A stretch of DNA of 64,000 nt from Dastarcus helophoroides (taxonomy: Eukaryota > Arthropoda > Insecta > Coleoptera > Bothrideridae): contig CM053326.1 in assembly GCA_028583605.1 (NCBI GenBank), positions 34,814,931 to 34,878,930 of the forward strand. Direction: 5' to 3'. Under the pieces are notes generated by a model. The model saw nothing but the letters and a program-made list of their open reading frames with translations. It made no database searches and was not told the DNA's origin. A program made the position numbers and the translations under genes. Below are positions 23,901-33,829 of this stretch, one piece after another (position 1 is the stretch's first letter; the number at the start of each line of letters is the position of its first letter).

Positions 23901-26900
23901 TTCGGAAGTTTTAGAATGAAGTAAGAAAAACAGTATACTAGTAAAGTAATTGTTTTGAATTATGACTCAAAGTCGAAAATTCTTAAAAGTGTCTTTTTAG
24001 AATTGAAGTCAAAATTTCGCTGTTAAACCCAAAATTTTGAAAGCAAAGTAGCATATTCGAGTTTAGATAACAACTTTCGAATATTTTTGTGAAATGTGGA
24101 CAAAAACTCCTTCGAAGTTAAATACACAAATTTAACTTAAAAGCTTGAAATAAAAAAAATGAATGGAAAGTTCGTGTTTAAAATGTTTTGACTTCCCAAA
24201 AATTTAATATTTTTTGATCCGAAATTCGGAGCCTTAAGTGAAAATTCAGAAAAAAAGTCGTAACTTTGAGGTTAAGCTATAAAACTAACCCATATAGTAT
24301 GCACCTTCAGTTTTACCAACGATCTTATCAGAAGCAATGGTAAAAAGAATGAATAGAAGTGGATACAGACTAATTGTAAAAGATACATAGAGATAATATT
24401 AACTTACGTGGTTGTAGCCAGGGAGCTGAAAAAAAGTGATTTGTAATTAGTGATATTTACGTACACTTGTATTGATCAGAAAAAATTATCAAATAAGAAA
24501 TTGATTTTAACCACTATTACGTACAGTCTCAATAAATGGCAAACTAAATTATCAAAATAAGTAAAATTAAAATATAAGATTTATTTAAAAAAAGATACAA
24601 AATAAATTTAAACCAGTTTACATAAAGGTTAAAATTACCTGAAATTTCGGTATTCGACTTAAAATCTGAACTTTTTAATAATAACTTTGGGATTTCTTTT
24701 TTTTTTCAAAATCCTAAGACTTTTTTAATTTTTGTCTTCAAAGTTAATCTTGAATTTTCGAACCTAAATTCACAACTGTTAGAATTAAATTTAAAAAAAG
24801 AGTATGTAGTGAATTAAATTCCGGATAAATGTCGAAATTTTTAGGTAAAAAGTCAAGTTTCTTAGATTAAATTCAATGTTGTGAAAAAAAAATTGTTTTC
24901 AACTCAAATCTTATGATTTTTCTAAACATCTCAAAAACTATTAATCCCCATATCGCTTAATATCATTTTAATCAACATTTTGAAAGTGACTCAAATATGT
25001 GAAAATAGGATGTTCTCCTTAACAACAGGCAACTTTGGTGCACCACTCTGTATCGTATATGATAACGAAGGCTTCCACGTCCAGAGTCAGTACAGGATAT
25101 ACTTCTTCCGGGATTGGATCGTGTCAAAGAACTACTAAAAGTGTTCGACGTTTCGCCCACCATCGTAGGGGGCTTTTTCAGGAACAAAGAAAAGAAACAA
25201 TAAATAAAAAGAGAGATATAAGGGAATATGCAAAAATGAAAGAATGAAAAGGCCAATTTCAAAACATTAGAGCACGGTAACTCAGTATGTCCACCATCTA
25301 CCAATGGCGAAACTCTTCTGAGAGGAAAGAGGGAAACGGAAACTTTATATACCATTCGTCTGCGCGATCACTCCCGAAGATTTCCGATGGTTGGTTTCCG
25401 GATGAAGGAAAGCAAGTAACCGTGCTCTCTGTTCATGTTTTTGAGGAATTTTTGGATTTCAATGGCCTCGCGTATCTTCCTATTATAGTAATTGGGAAAA
25501 TTAGATATAATTGAAATATTATCAAAGAGAATCTTATTTCCGGTCTCACGTTGATGTTCCACAATGGCTGACTGCGAAATTAAACCAGACCTAAGACATC
25601 CTTGGTGCTGGGATATTCGCGTCTTCAATAGTCGCCCCGTTTTTCCCATGTACACTGAACCACAAGAACAAGGAACTCTGTGTGTACAGGGTTCCTTGTT
25701 CATTAGAACAAAAGGATGAAATTTTATCTTTGGGAGATGGAAGGAGCTGTTGGATCTTTAAGGATGATGAAAAATGGGTTTAATGTTGTGTTTTCTCAAT
25801 AATTTTTGGCTTGGATCTGTTACTCCGTGAACATAAGGAAAAAAGGCTTTACAATTTTGTGAAGGTCGAGAGGTAGGGTGAAGATGTCGTTTAATGACTT
25901 TCAATGTCGTGTGCGATTTGCAACCATTGTTGCGGATGTTGAAACGAATTTTGTTCAACTCTTTTGAAAGATTTATCAGTTGTGAAATTGCTACAGCTCG
26001 TAAAACCAGTGAATTTATGACAGAACGTTTTTAGGAAGGGTGATGATGGGACATGCAAATAACGATTAGTACGGGTGGGTTTTCGATAAAAGGAATGAGA
26101 AACGCGACCGTTTGGTAAACGGATGACCAGTATGTCAAGAAAAGGAAGAGAACCGTTGTTTTCGATTTCCACAGTGAAGCTAATGGAAGAATATAAACTG
26201 TTTAAGTACTCCAAAAATAAATTTAGTAAATCCTTGCCATGTGGCCATTTAATAAATGTATCATCTACATAACGAAGCCAAACCTTGGGTTTTAAATCCG
26301 CAGTTTCCAACGCAGTGTTTTCAAAAGATTCCATGAAAATATTTGCTACGGCTGGGGATAAGGGGGAACCCATTGGGGTGCCGGAGATTTGTTTATAGAA
26401 GCTACCATTGAAAGAAAACCAAGTCGATGTGAGGCACATTTTAGTTACATCAGAGAATCTGCATTCTCTTTGTCTGAAAGTAATTGACGAATTATCGTCA
26501 TGGAGTCGGAAACTGGAACATTAGTGAATAGGGAAGTGACGTCAAAACTTACCAGTATGTCGTTGGGGTCTAGGGTTAATTAAGACAACAATTTGACAAA
26601 GTGTTTAGAATTTAGGACATGTGATGATGTGTTTCCGGTATATGACTTGAGGATGTTAGATAAATATTTCGGGACATTGCAGGTAGGTGAATTTATCGTG
26701 CTGACAATGAGCCTAAAAGGAATATTGGGTTTGTGAATTTTGGGAAGACCATAAAGACGAGGGTGGTTTGGATTCTCTCGGAACAAGATGTCTGAGAGTG
26801 TCTGCGGACAAATTTGAGGATTTTAGCTTGGACTTGAGTTCGCGTTCAACTTCGCTTGTTGGGTCCCGAGGAAGAGGAATACAGGATCCGTCATTCAACA

Positions 26901-28838
26901 GAGCGTTAATTTTGGATACATATTCGGAATTATCCAAGATGACAGTTGCATTACCTTTATCAGCCGAGAGAATAGTGATTGAAGAATCTGTTTTTAGGGT
27001 TTCAAGGGCACATCTTTCTTCTCTAGAAATGTTGGACTTTGGTGGTTTGGCATGTTTTAGTATTCATCTGGAAACCAAACATTGGAAATCTTCGGGAGTG
27101 ATCGCGCAGGCAGACGAATGGTTTATAAAATTTCCCTTTCCCTCTTTCCTCTCAGAAGAGTTTCGCCACTGGTATGGTGGACATACTGAGTTACCGTGCT
27201 TTTCTATCCAAACCTTCTTATCCTTTGTACCAATTTTCAATTCAGAAGAGTTTCGCCTCTAGTATGAGCGACATACTGAGTTACCGTACTCTGATATTTT
27301 GAAATTGGCCTTTTCATTTTTGCATATTCCCTTATATTTTTCTTTTTATTTATTGTTTCTTTTCTTTGTTCCTGAAGAAGCCCCCTACGATAGTGGGCGA
27401 AACGTCGAACACTTTTATTAGTTCTTTGACACGGTCCAATCCCGGAAGAAGAATATCCTGTACTGTATCGTATATGTTCATGCTGTATAGTAAAAAATAA
27501 CTTTTGAATGTGTGCCATATGCTAATGTACCTTCGTACCAAAAATATTTTTGTTAGCAAAAGATCTGTAGCAGCTACAGTGCTTTACCGTACTAATGAAT
27601 CACCCTGTATAATAATTGTATCAGAAACCTTTTTTTAGTCGTTAAAATTAATTACGGCGCCAATAATTAAGTTTGGTTAAATTAAAAAATGACAACTATA
27701 AATTACAAATATTTTTGAAAAAAAATGTTATGCCACACCTTATTTTAGAAACTAAACATTACTACAGTTTAGAAATATTTTATCGTTTAGGTCTCTCCAG
27801 CAAGTTTTAGGCAACATGCAGAAATTCATAAATTAATATAATATAATTTTGACTTCTGATGAGCGCTTTTAGTTTTACCGGAATCGTTGGTTAATTGGTT
27901 AACAGAAAAAATGAATGGAAATGGACGCAAGCTAATGTAAAAGATATTTATATTTAAAGAAAATAAATATTAACTTACCTGGACGGTGTTGGGGCATCGA
28001 ACCTGAAAAAAAAAGAAGAAAATAATGCAGATATTTACATATTGCTGTTTTGTAAAATAGTTTTTCCAAAGTATAAATTTAGCTGGAATAATCTAATATA
28101 AATAATTCTCCCAAAAAAGCACCAACTTATTTATTTTGTTACTGTTTAAGAACCAGACGGTTTTTTACATTCTGTTAAACACATTAGCCTTTCTGGCAAC
28201 AGTTTTCAAAGTGTCGACGAACCTATTTTTGCTTTTTTGAAGTGATTGGGTGCAGTGGATTATTTTTATTATTAATAAAATTGCAGCTAAGTGACTATCT
28301 TTTCTGTTAATCTAAACCAGTTGTGTAGCCTATTGTCAGAAATTATTCAAATCAAGGATTTTGACACCACACCTTGGAATTGAAAAAAAAAGTGGACAGC
28401 ATTGGAGACTATTAAAGGGGCACTAGGCCTGGACTTCACTACAGAAGGATTTTATTTTTTCCACAAATTGATTAAATAGTTGCAAAACATTAAGGTTATT
28501 ATTTTTTACCTAGAAATTTTGGATAATTATACACATTTTAGATACTAGAAAGACCAATGCAAACAAATTTGTTCGAACGGAAAGTTACATACGGTGGCAC
28601 ACCCAGGGACGGGTTTTGGGGCTTAAGACCGTCCCCCCTTGAACCTATCAGTAAACCACACTTAAAACATAGCAATTTTTTGTATAACTTTCAGTAAATA
28701 TTAATTTCCGACCAACATCTAATGTAATTTAAAGTTCAAATAAAGAAGTAGCTTTCCAATGATGATTATGAAAAAAAGTTACTTACGGGTGATCGCCAAA
28801 TACAGGGATATGCCCATAAAAATGACACATTTCAACAT
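17716..28838 (-). CDS. Secreted double TIL-domain protease-inhibitor-like protein (five-exon gene)
   Basis: Spliced model: 28838-28787, 28002-27979, 24425-24408, 21460-21278, 17921-17716; 483 nt, 160 residues. Every intron is phase 1 with an AG acceptor and a GTAAGT or GTAATT donor. Residues 1-17 form a signal peptide; 18-32 a short linker; 34-88 TIL domain 1; 96-153 TIL domain 2, each with ten cysteines in the family pattern (CGSxCPxxC, then GCxC, then the final C). TIL proteins are known as secreted serine-protease inhibitors and also occur in metalloprotease inhibitors, mucins and venoms. In domain 1 the Cys5-Cys6 loop is CPLQC, close to CPLMC of a known Ascaris chymotrypsin/elastase inhibitor, so Leu61 is a likely P1 residue (inference). 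Splice order is inferred from phase and homology, not from transcripts. Confidence 0.85.
18288..19500 (+). mobile_element. Tc1/mariner-like element remnant with long inverted ends
   Basis: A segment of 18300-18560 matches the reverse complement of about 19235-19480 (cgctgatta, acaattgaacatctcgtttttga, then gatgaataacaacg), giving inverted ends of roughly 250 bp. Between them lies a decayed plus-strand transposase: VIFQQDL near 18730-18750, then WTPRSPDL at about 18817-18845 and LLWNYLNN after it, matching the QQDNAP and WPPRSPDL region of Tc1/mariner DDE transposases. There are stops and frameshifts throughout. It lies in intron 4 of the TIL gene in the opposite orientation. Confidence 0.72.
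19501..19910 (+). repeat. Second direct copy of the mariner-like end
   Basis: The block ttgttattattcat and its flanks recur about 394 bp after the first copy (19245-19260 against 19639-19654), followed by the acacaaaatatac and ctcaaaaacgtgatg blocks. This is a tandem duplication of the right inverted end. It finishes in a perfect 16-bp hairpin at 19845-19881 with a 5-nt loop. Confidence 0.65.
20360..20645. repeat. Imperfect direct repeat, spacing about 180 bp
   Basis: The block attgtttacaatat, then ttggga-gattg-gctcat and tagaaaaaaatttt, occurs at about 20370-20450 and again at about 20550-20630. No coding capacity. Origin unknown. Confidence 0.6.
21278..21460 (-). CDS. TIL gene exon 4: first TIL domain
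   Basis: Acceptor ttatgttctcag precedes 21460; donor after 21278 is GTAATT. The exon is 183 nt, phase 1 at both ends, and so can be duplicated or skipped without breaking the frame. It encodes residues 32-92 and ten cysteines (C34, 44, 48, 52, 59, 63, 67, 69, 82, 88). The open frame continues past the donor into the intron, so the unspliced frame overstates the domain. The two TIL exons probably arose by duplication of such a symmetrical exon (inference). Confidence 0.9.
21601..21803. repeat. Foldback repeat, family A, copy 3
   Basis: Inverted arms around about 21690: left gttgctttaacgtg and ctaagctgtcatcttcaaag; right ctttgaagatgatagcttgg and gttagagcaacctttgttg. Both ribozyme-like cores are mutated (TTGAAGA in each; GAAC for GAAA in the right arm). 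Lies in intron 3 of the TIL gene, just upstream of exon 4. Confidence 0.72.
22785..23420. mobile_element. Inverted-repeat element of about 635 bp, arms about 130 bp
   Basis: Left arm (about 22790-22925: ggataacaaatgttgttc, tttttgagatagttgg, acagatgcaag) matches the reverse complement of the right arm (about 23290-23415: gcatctgtcaaa, ccaattatctcaaaaa, gaacaatgtttgttattc). The central 360 bp is unique with no coding frame. Probably a non-autonomous DNA transposon in intron 3. Confidence 0.65.
24408..24425 (-). CDS. TIL gene exon 3: 18-nt microexon
   Basis: Acceptor cactttttttcag before 24425 and donor GTAAGT after 24408. In phase 1 it completes Ala26, encodes PWLQP and leaves one base. The 18-nt length keeps the frame. 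Its 3' intron flank is similar to that of exon 2, which supports both the call and a duplication origin. Being too short for any ORF caller, it rests on splice signals, phase and this flank homology. Confidence 0.75.
25142..25186 (-). ncRNA. Decayed hammerhead-like motif, 3' end of the Penelope element
   Basis: Arms TGTTC and GAACA, stem II GCCC/GGGC and GAAA are kept, but the core reads CTGAAAA instead of CTGAAGA. The changed base is the invariant G8 of hammerheads, so this copy should not cleave. Confidence 0.5.
25368..27110 (-). pseudogene. Penelope-type reverse transcriptase / GIY-YIG polyprotein, broken
   Basis: Reading left from 27110: N-terminal LSADKGNATVI and NSEYVSKINALL; frameshift near 26785; PRLYGLPKIHK and FRLIVSTINSPT (26786-26580); in-frame TAA at 26580-26582; motif A SFDVTSLFTNVPV at about 26510-26550; frameshift near 26450; ISGTPMGSPLSP (motif B), YVDD at 26260-26271, then LPFLDILV and FYRKPTRTNRYLH; frameshift near 25950; a linker ending near 25758; another shift; then a GIY-YIG domain (25703-25368) with VPCSCGSVYMGKTGR. 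RT followed by GIY-YIG is the defining order of canonical Penelope-like elements. At least four frame disruptions make it inactive. The ending GNLRE matches the fragment at 12577-12775. Confidence 0.9.
27367..27411 (+). ncRNA. Hammerhead-like ribozyme motif, opposite end of the Penelope element
   Basis: Arms TGTTC (27367-27371) and GAACA (27407-27411), core CTGAAGA at 27372-27378, extra A, GCCC/GGGC stem II, GAAA at 27399-27402, CG, then TC. The core is intact. It lies antisense to the element's coding strand because the termini are inverted. Confidence 0.55.
27979..28002 (-). CDS. TIL gene exon 2: 24-nt microexon
   Basis: Acceptor with a T-rich tract ending ttttcag before 28002, donor GTAAGTTA after 27979. 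In phase 1 it completes Arg18, encodes SMPQHRP and leaves one base. The intron sequence that follows (attaacttac, tgtaaaagata) resembles that next to exon 3. The encoded linker has no predicted fold. Confidence 0.78.
28787..28838 (-). CDS. TIL gene exon 1: signal peptide
   Basis: ATG at 28838, 17 codons and one base, donor GTAAGT. It encodes MLKCVIFMGISLYLAIT, a short hydrophobic stretch after a lysine, typical of a secretory signal. This start is favoured because the paralogue at 11311 starts at the same codon and the TATA element is 73 nt upstream in both. Confidence 0.85.
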
Positions 28839-28910
28839 ATTCTATTATTTGCGTTATCAATAAGATGTAAATATTCAACGGTTGCCAGAGGTGTTTGTAA
28901 TAAAAATTCG

Positions 28911-28916
28911 TTTTAT
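28911..28916 (-). promoter_or_regulatory. TATA-like element of the TIL gene
   Basis: ATAAAA on the minus strand within a block (gcaaaa, cgttttat on the plus strand) conserved at the paralogue's TATA box. Distance to ATG is 73 nt in both genes. It is a weaker match to the TATA consensus than the paralogue's TATAAAA. Confidence 0.6.
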
Positions 28917-28949
28917 GCCATCAAATTTTTATTTTCCGATGCAAAATTG

Positions 28950-31540
28950 CTATTGTTATCACGGTTACGAAATTATTAATTTCACACCTAGTATAGATAT
29001 TAAATTTTCATATGTTTTAATGTTGCGCGCTTTACGAGGTTTGCTGGATTGACAATAATGAATAATGTATTTCAGTTTTTCATATAAAGCATTTTAAATT
29101 TAATAGGTAACATATCTATTATTATTTTTATAATAATTTGCCGATTTGGTATTCCTATAACTTCTTTTCCTTATTAGCAAATATTGAATCAAGGGTTATC
29201 ATCATTATTAACGAAGATTTTACCAATTAAAGTATTTTGTAAACCTTTAAAAAATAAATTGTAATTCAATAGTAAAAAATCAGGATATAGCAGATAAGAT
29301 ATTTTGATGTACATGGTGTAAGAAAATTAGGGTACTCCATCGTCTTCTAAACCGATCTCCGAGCCCTTTTCCAGCCACGATTGACCTTTAGAATTGACCA
29401 CTTAGGGAAGCTCGCGAACAGATGCAGTTTATCGCACCGTTGCTCTCTCTACGGGTAATAAAGCCTTCGATTCAACCATCAAGTAGACGAGTGAAATTAT
29501 GATCTTTTGGTAAAATAATTCAGTGAAAACTGGAAATCATTTTAATGCCTATAATTGATGTTAAATATGAGTAGCCTGAGTTTGCATGGTCTGAGGAGGT
29601 GAGCTTAACTTTCTGGCCCACAAAAGACTGATACAAATATTTTAATTGCAAACTCTATATAATCTCCAGTAGTGCTTTTATTTTTAAAATTTGCACTGCC
29701 TTGACTACCTCAAAGATGGATTCGCTTCCGGTGGCCTCGAGAACTTTTCTTTGACAAATATACTAACGCAATAATTGCTTCTGCTTAAAGCTTATAAAAT
29801 AAGATGCTCTTCTTTACAACTTCTGAGTGCCAAAGCTTCTACAAGCTTGGAAAATAAAGTACATACTCAACAAGTTAAGAAACATTTCAGTTTTCGGCTT
29901 TTTTAATATAGGGAATTGGATTTTAATTCATCGATTTCATTTCCATAGGGCCATCACATGTTACATTTTATAAGTAAAACAGCATTTTGTAAACTGGAGA
30001 CGAAGCCCACTCAAACTTAACGTTTTAAGTTATCAAAAGTTACGTTAAGAGAAATATTTAAGCTTGAAAATATTTCCAACAAAACATCTTATTTATATAG
30101 CATCACGTAAAACATCGTATCTAATAAAGTTGTTCTTTTGTCACATCCATTTGTCATTTAGGCGACTGAGAAGTCACAGTCTGCCATATATATTGCTTTC
30201 AGTAACATAACCCTTCCAAACCCTGTAGACACAACTAATTAGCTAATGGCGAGGATGATAAATTTCCCTTTTATTAAGTTATATCTTCTATGTGAATGCC
30301 TACATATTAATTCGCCCTTGTTTCTACAACGTGCCATTTTCGACGTTATTATGTACAAAAAACATTACGGTTGAGAGAGGCAATAATTTATAATACTTAA
30401 AGCTACATTCTTATGAGACCCAGTAAAATAAATTGCCGACAATTTTACGTTAAGAAGGACACGAAGATAAAACAAAACGGTGAAAAGCCGGAGAAAGTGT
30501 AATAAAGTGGGCGGTCGCGTATAACGTAAATTTAAGGGAAGAAGTGTCAAGTTAATTCCTTTATATTGGCCTAACAGTTTATATTTCATCTAAACTTGAG
30601 GAAGTCCTGAAAATTTATATTGCACACATTTTGGGTTAACTTGTTTTTAGTTTTGTTTTCCTTGCTTGATTGGTTTTACAGAATTAGATAAAACTTGATT
30701 TGCTCTCTAATGCGACAAAATAATCTCAGAAGTGCTTTTACAATATTATAACCTTTAATGATTAAAAATATAGTTTTATTTAAAATATGAACGTCTAATG
30801 ATTTATGGTTAACCCAGTTACTTAGCTCTATTTCTTTTGGTTTTTTATGCAAAGGTAGCCTCCTACCAGTAAAAAAATTTGAATTTCAATTGGAAAGTTT
30901 AACAAAAATTAACACTTTTTAAAAAAACCCGACATTTGTAAAGAAATAATTTATTGGAAATTTCAAGCGTAATAAGGTCAAGCTTAAACTCGAAGTGTTG
31001 GGAAAAAAGTTCCAATTCGGAGGCAAATCGACAGTTATATAAAAAAATTTTAAAATTTCAAGAGGAAGCTCGAAATTTTAAGTTCAAACCTAAGATTTAG
31101 AGAAAAGCGAAATTGAAAGATAAAAATTCTAATGAGAAATATAGCAATTTACAAAAAAGAAGAAGAAGAAAAGATCAAAGGTTGATAATTTCGAGTTTAA
31201 GCTGCAAGTTTGAAAAAATAATCTCGACATTCCATCAATACGGTCAAAATTTCAAGAACACTTTACAAAGAAGTCTTCAAATTTAAGGCTGAAATATTCA
31301 AAAAAATAGAAAAATTTTCAAGCTTATCGTCCAATTTCGAGAAAAAACTCACATTTTTTAAAAAACTACAAACCTATATTTCAAAATTATCATTTTTTTG
31401 AGCCTACTCTTAAAATTTCGAGTTTCATCTGGAAATTTCGAGTTTTATTTTGAAATTTCGAATATAAACTCAAAGTATCGCTCCAAATATTAAGGTTTCC
31501 AAAAATTAAGCCATGACGGTAGACTGGAGACATTCTTTTT
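28950..31540. other. Intergenic DNA upstream of the TIL gene, no gene seen
   Basis: No frame with a recognisable domain. A GC-richer patch at 29330-29480 (accgatctccgagcccttttcc) could not be assigned. From 30870 to 31500 the sequence is the degenerate TTTCGAG-type A/T-rich DNA seen elsewhere. Confidence 0.45.
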
Positions 31541-32370
31541 CTCCGACAAATCATTGTGTGACGATACTTCAGATACCCGAGAACAACAGATACAGACGGT
31601 TAATCGAGATTGTTTAGAATGGGGAAAGAAAAATCTGGTTGACTTTAATCCTCAAAAACTCGGATTGCTCTTTTTTTTTAAGAAAATGTCAAGCCTTAAC
31701 GCAACCAACAACCTTATAGGCGATAAAATTCTTCTTATGGGATCTAATCTACCTACCCTATCAAGTACTAATTTCTTGTGGAACGACCATGAGCAAATCA
31801 TTGCAAAGTCCGCCTCTTAGAAGCTGGACTTTCTTTTTCAAGCTAAAAAGTATTTCACATATCATCAGCTGCTTACTCTAGAAAGCTCGAGTTAGACGAA
31901 CACTTAGACAATGTTTTCATTTTTGGAGTTCTGCCCCAAAACACCCTTTGGCTCTTTGGATTCAATAAAAAAAATGAGAGATTAGGCCAATTGATGATGA
32001 GAATTTGGTCTAGTTTCTACAATCACTGGAGCACAGCAGAAATGGTGACTTGTCTCTTTTTCCACAAGTACTGTCATGGAAGATCTTGCAGAAAGTGTTG
32101 AGTCTGATCATCCTATAGGTAATCTTCATGAGACATAGAGACATCAAATTTCTTTGCGGTCCAGCTTGATGCCATAAAGACTTCGGTCTATAGACACATT
32201 TTTATTCTATAGAGATTCCAAACTGTGGAATTCATTACCGAACGGAATTTTTCCAAAATTACAACCTATCCTTATTTAAAAATGCTGTTCATGGTCATCT
32301 GTCTTTATTTCAGCATCCTACTCGCAGTGTTCCAAAGTCATAATAGGATTTCCCTTTGCGAGTGGATGGT
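31540..32370 (+). pseudogene. CR1/Jockey-type LINE fragment, RT C-terminus and 3' tail (copy 1)
   Basis: The frame at 31554-31820 matches the C-terminal RT region of the better copy at 41485-43310 (EQQIQ, LEWGKKNLVDF, SKKMSS for SKKTS, AKSAS). Beyond it, frameshifted pieces of the LTL, RP and PKHPLAL region follow, ending with the family's 3' tail cctactcgcagtg and gcgagtggatgg near 32320-32370. Many small deletions show great age. Confidence 0.75.
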
Positions 32371-32814
32371 GGTTAAAAACATTTTAACTTTAAAGATTAG
32401 CATTTAGGAAAAACTTTAAATTTTTCGAAAATAATTAAGTTTACAAGTTTTTCTGAATTTTAACACAAAAGTGCTAAATCGAAAGTCGAAATGTTGAGAC
32501 AAAGGTCTACATTTCCGAAAAAAATGGACATTTAAGAAACAAATTCGAGTTTTAATGTGTAACTTCAAAAAATTGATAAAAATTTCAAAATTATATGGTA
32601 GCCGAAATTGTGAACAAAAAATCAATATTTAGAAAAACTCTAGACGTTAATAATTAAAAGATCAGAAAACATTTTTAAGGGAACCAAAAAATTGAAAAAA
32701 TTCCGCATTTTAAAAAACTCAAAATTACGAAGAAACTCTGAAATTTAAAAGATTTTTGTGTTTAAAAATTACCATTTATAACAGAGTTTTTACATAAAAT
32801 TAAGAGAATTTGCA

Positions 32815-33760
32815 GTGATTTTTCAATGACCGCTCCTCCCATTTTTAACATTTCACATGTAATTTTGTCTTCTTCTGGACTTTTTCTGTTTTTCATTTGC
32901 TGGAGAGCTGCCTGAATTTTTTGTTTTCATATTTCTGGAACATCTTCAGAGCCCACGTTACGAATGACCATATTCATAACTCTTGGGTCAGGACTAATAG
33001 AGGTATAGAGACAGGTGTAGAAGTCGTTGATGTGTTCAGCAATATTTCTATTGTCTGAAATTATGTCAGCCTGTTGATCTTTCATTTTTATAATTCTGTA
33101 TTTACCTGAGGATAGTCTTGATCCTAAAACTTTCATAGTTGCATTATTTTCGATTATTTTGGTGTTATGCCTTCTTATGTTCTTTCTCATTTCTCCGTGA
33201 ATTTTTTTATTTAGTTCTTGATATTTTGATGCTTCTCTAGAAGTTCTTTTTTTCTGTTTCATAAGATGCAGTGTCTGATATTATTCAGGAATCTTTTTTG
33301 TTCCTTGATTTAATACAAACCTTCTTGACCGTGACACGGATATCGGTAGCAATTTTATGATTAAGTTCACTTATGTTCATTTTATCTAAATTGTCGGCTG
33401 GTCCTAATTTCTGTTCTAATTCTTTTTGATAATCCTATGAGTCCTTCGACAGTTGGAAACTTGTTGGCGTGAATAAGTTTGTTTCTTTCGATTTTGAAGT
33501 TGAAGTTATGAGATGCTCTTACCAGTCTTACCAAATCGATTTAGTACTGAGACGTTTGTGCAAATTTTTCTGTTAGATGATAGTATGAAGTCAATTTCAT
33601 TTTTAGTTTTGCTATCAGGACTTTTCCAAGTCCACTTCTTTTGTTTAAGTTTCTTAAATAAGGTGTTCAGGCAGTATAAAGTTTCTTTATTTAAGTAGTT
33701 TATTAACATGTCCCCTCTTTGATTTCTTATATCCCAGACGAAAATTTCCAATGTAATTTG
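32815..33760 (-). pseudogene. RTE-type LINE fragment, endonuclease end to early RT
   Basis: From 33751 down: endonuclease C-terminus with KKWTWKSPDSKTKNEIDFIL, characteristic of RTE/BovB endonucleases; then 33262-32927, a basic linker with EMRKNIRRHNTKII and FYTCLY; then at about 32925-32825 the early RT motif LQQMKNRKSPEEDKIT and CEMLKMGG. Both ends are truncated. The frame is broken between the pieces. Confidence 0.82.
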
Positions 33761-33829
33761 AATCGGTTGTAGACTTATTAATACGAAACTATTTATGTTC
33801 CTGTCAGTTTCGCTACAAATGATAGCAAC

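Larger units (their letters stand above)
25061..27462 (-). mobile_element. Penelope-like element with inverted terminal repeats
   Basis: Bounded by a 13-bp target duplication (CTGTATCGTATAT at 25048-25060 and 27463-27475). The first about 330 bp are the approximate reverse complement of the last about 380 bp, so the element has inverted termini, which is known for Penelope-type elements. Minus-strand coding remnants give an RT and a GIY-YIG endonuclease. The right end has two copies of an agaagagtttcgcc block. It lies in intron 2 of the TIL gene, in the gene's orientation. The exact duplication suggests a fairly recent insertion, although the coding frame is broken. Confidence 0.88.

Noticed and set aside
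26768..27262. 164-codon plus-strand frame
   Set aside because: Antisense shadow of the Penelope coding sequence; the minus strand carries the LSADKGNATVI motif and RT continuity.
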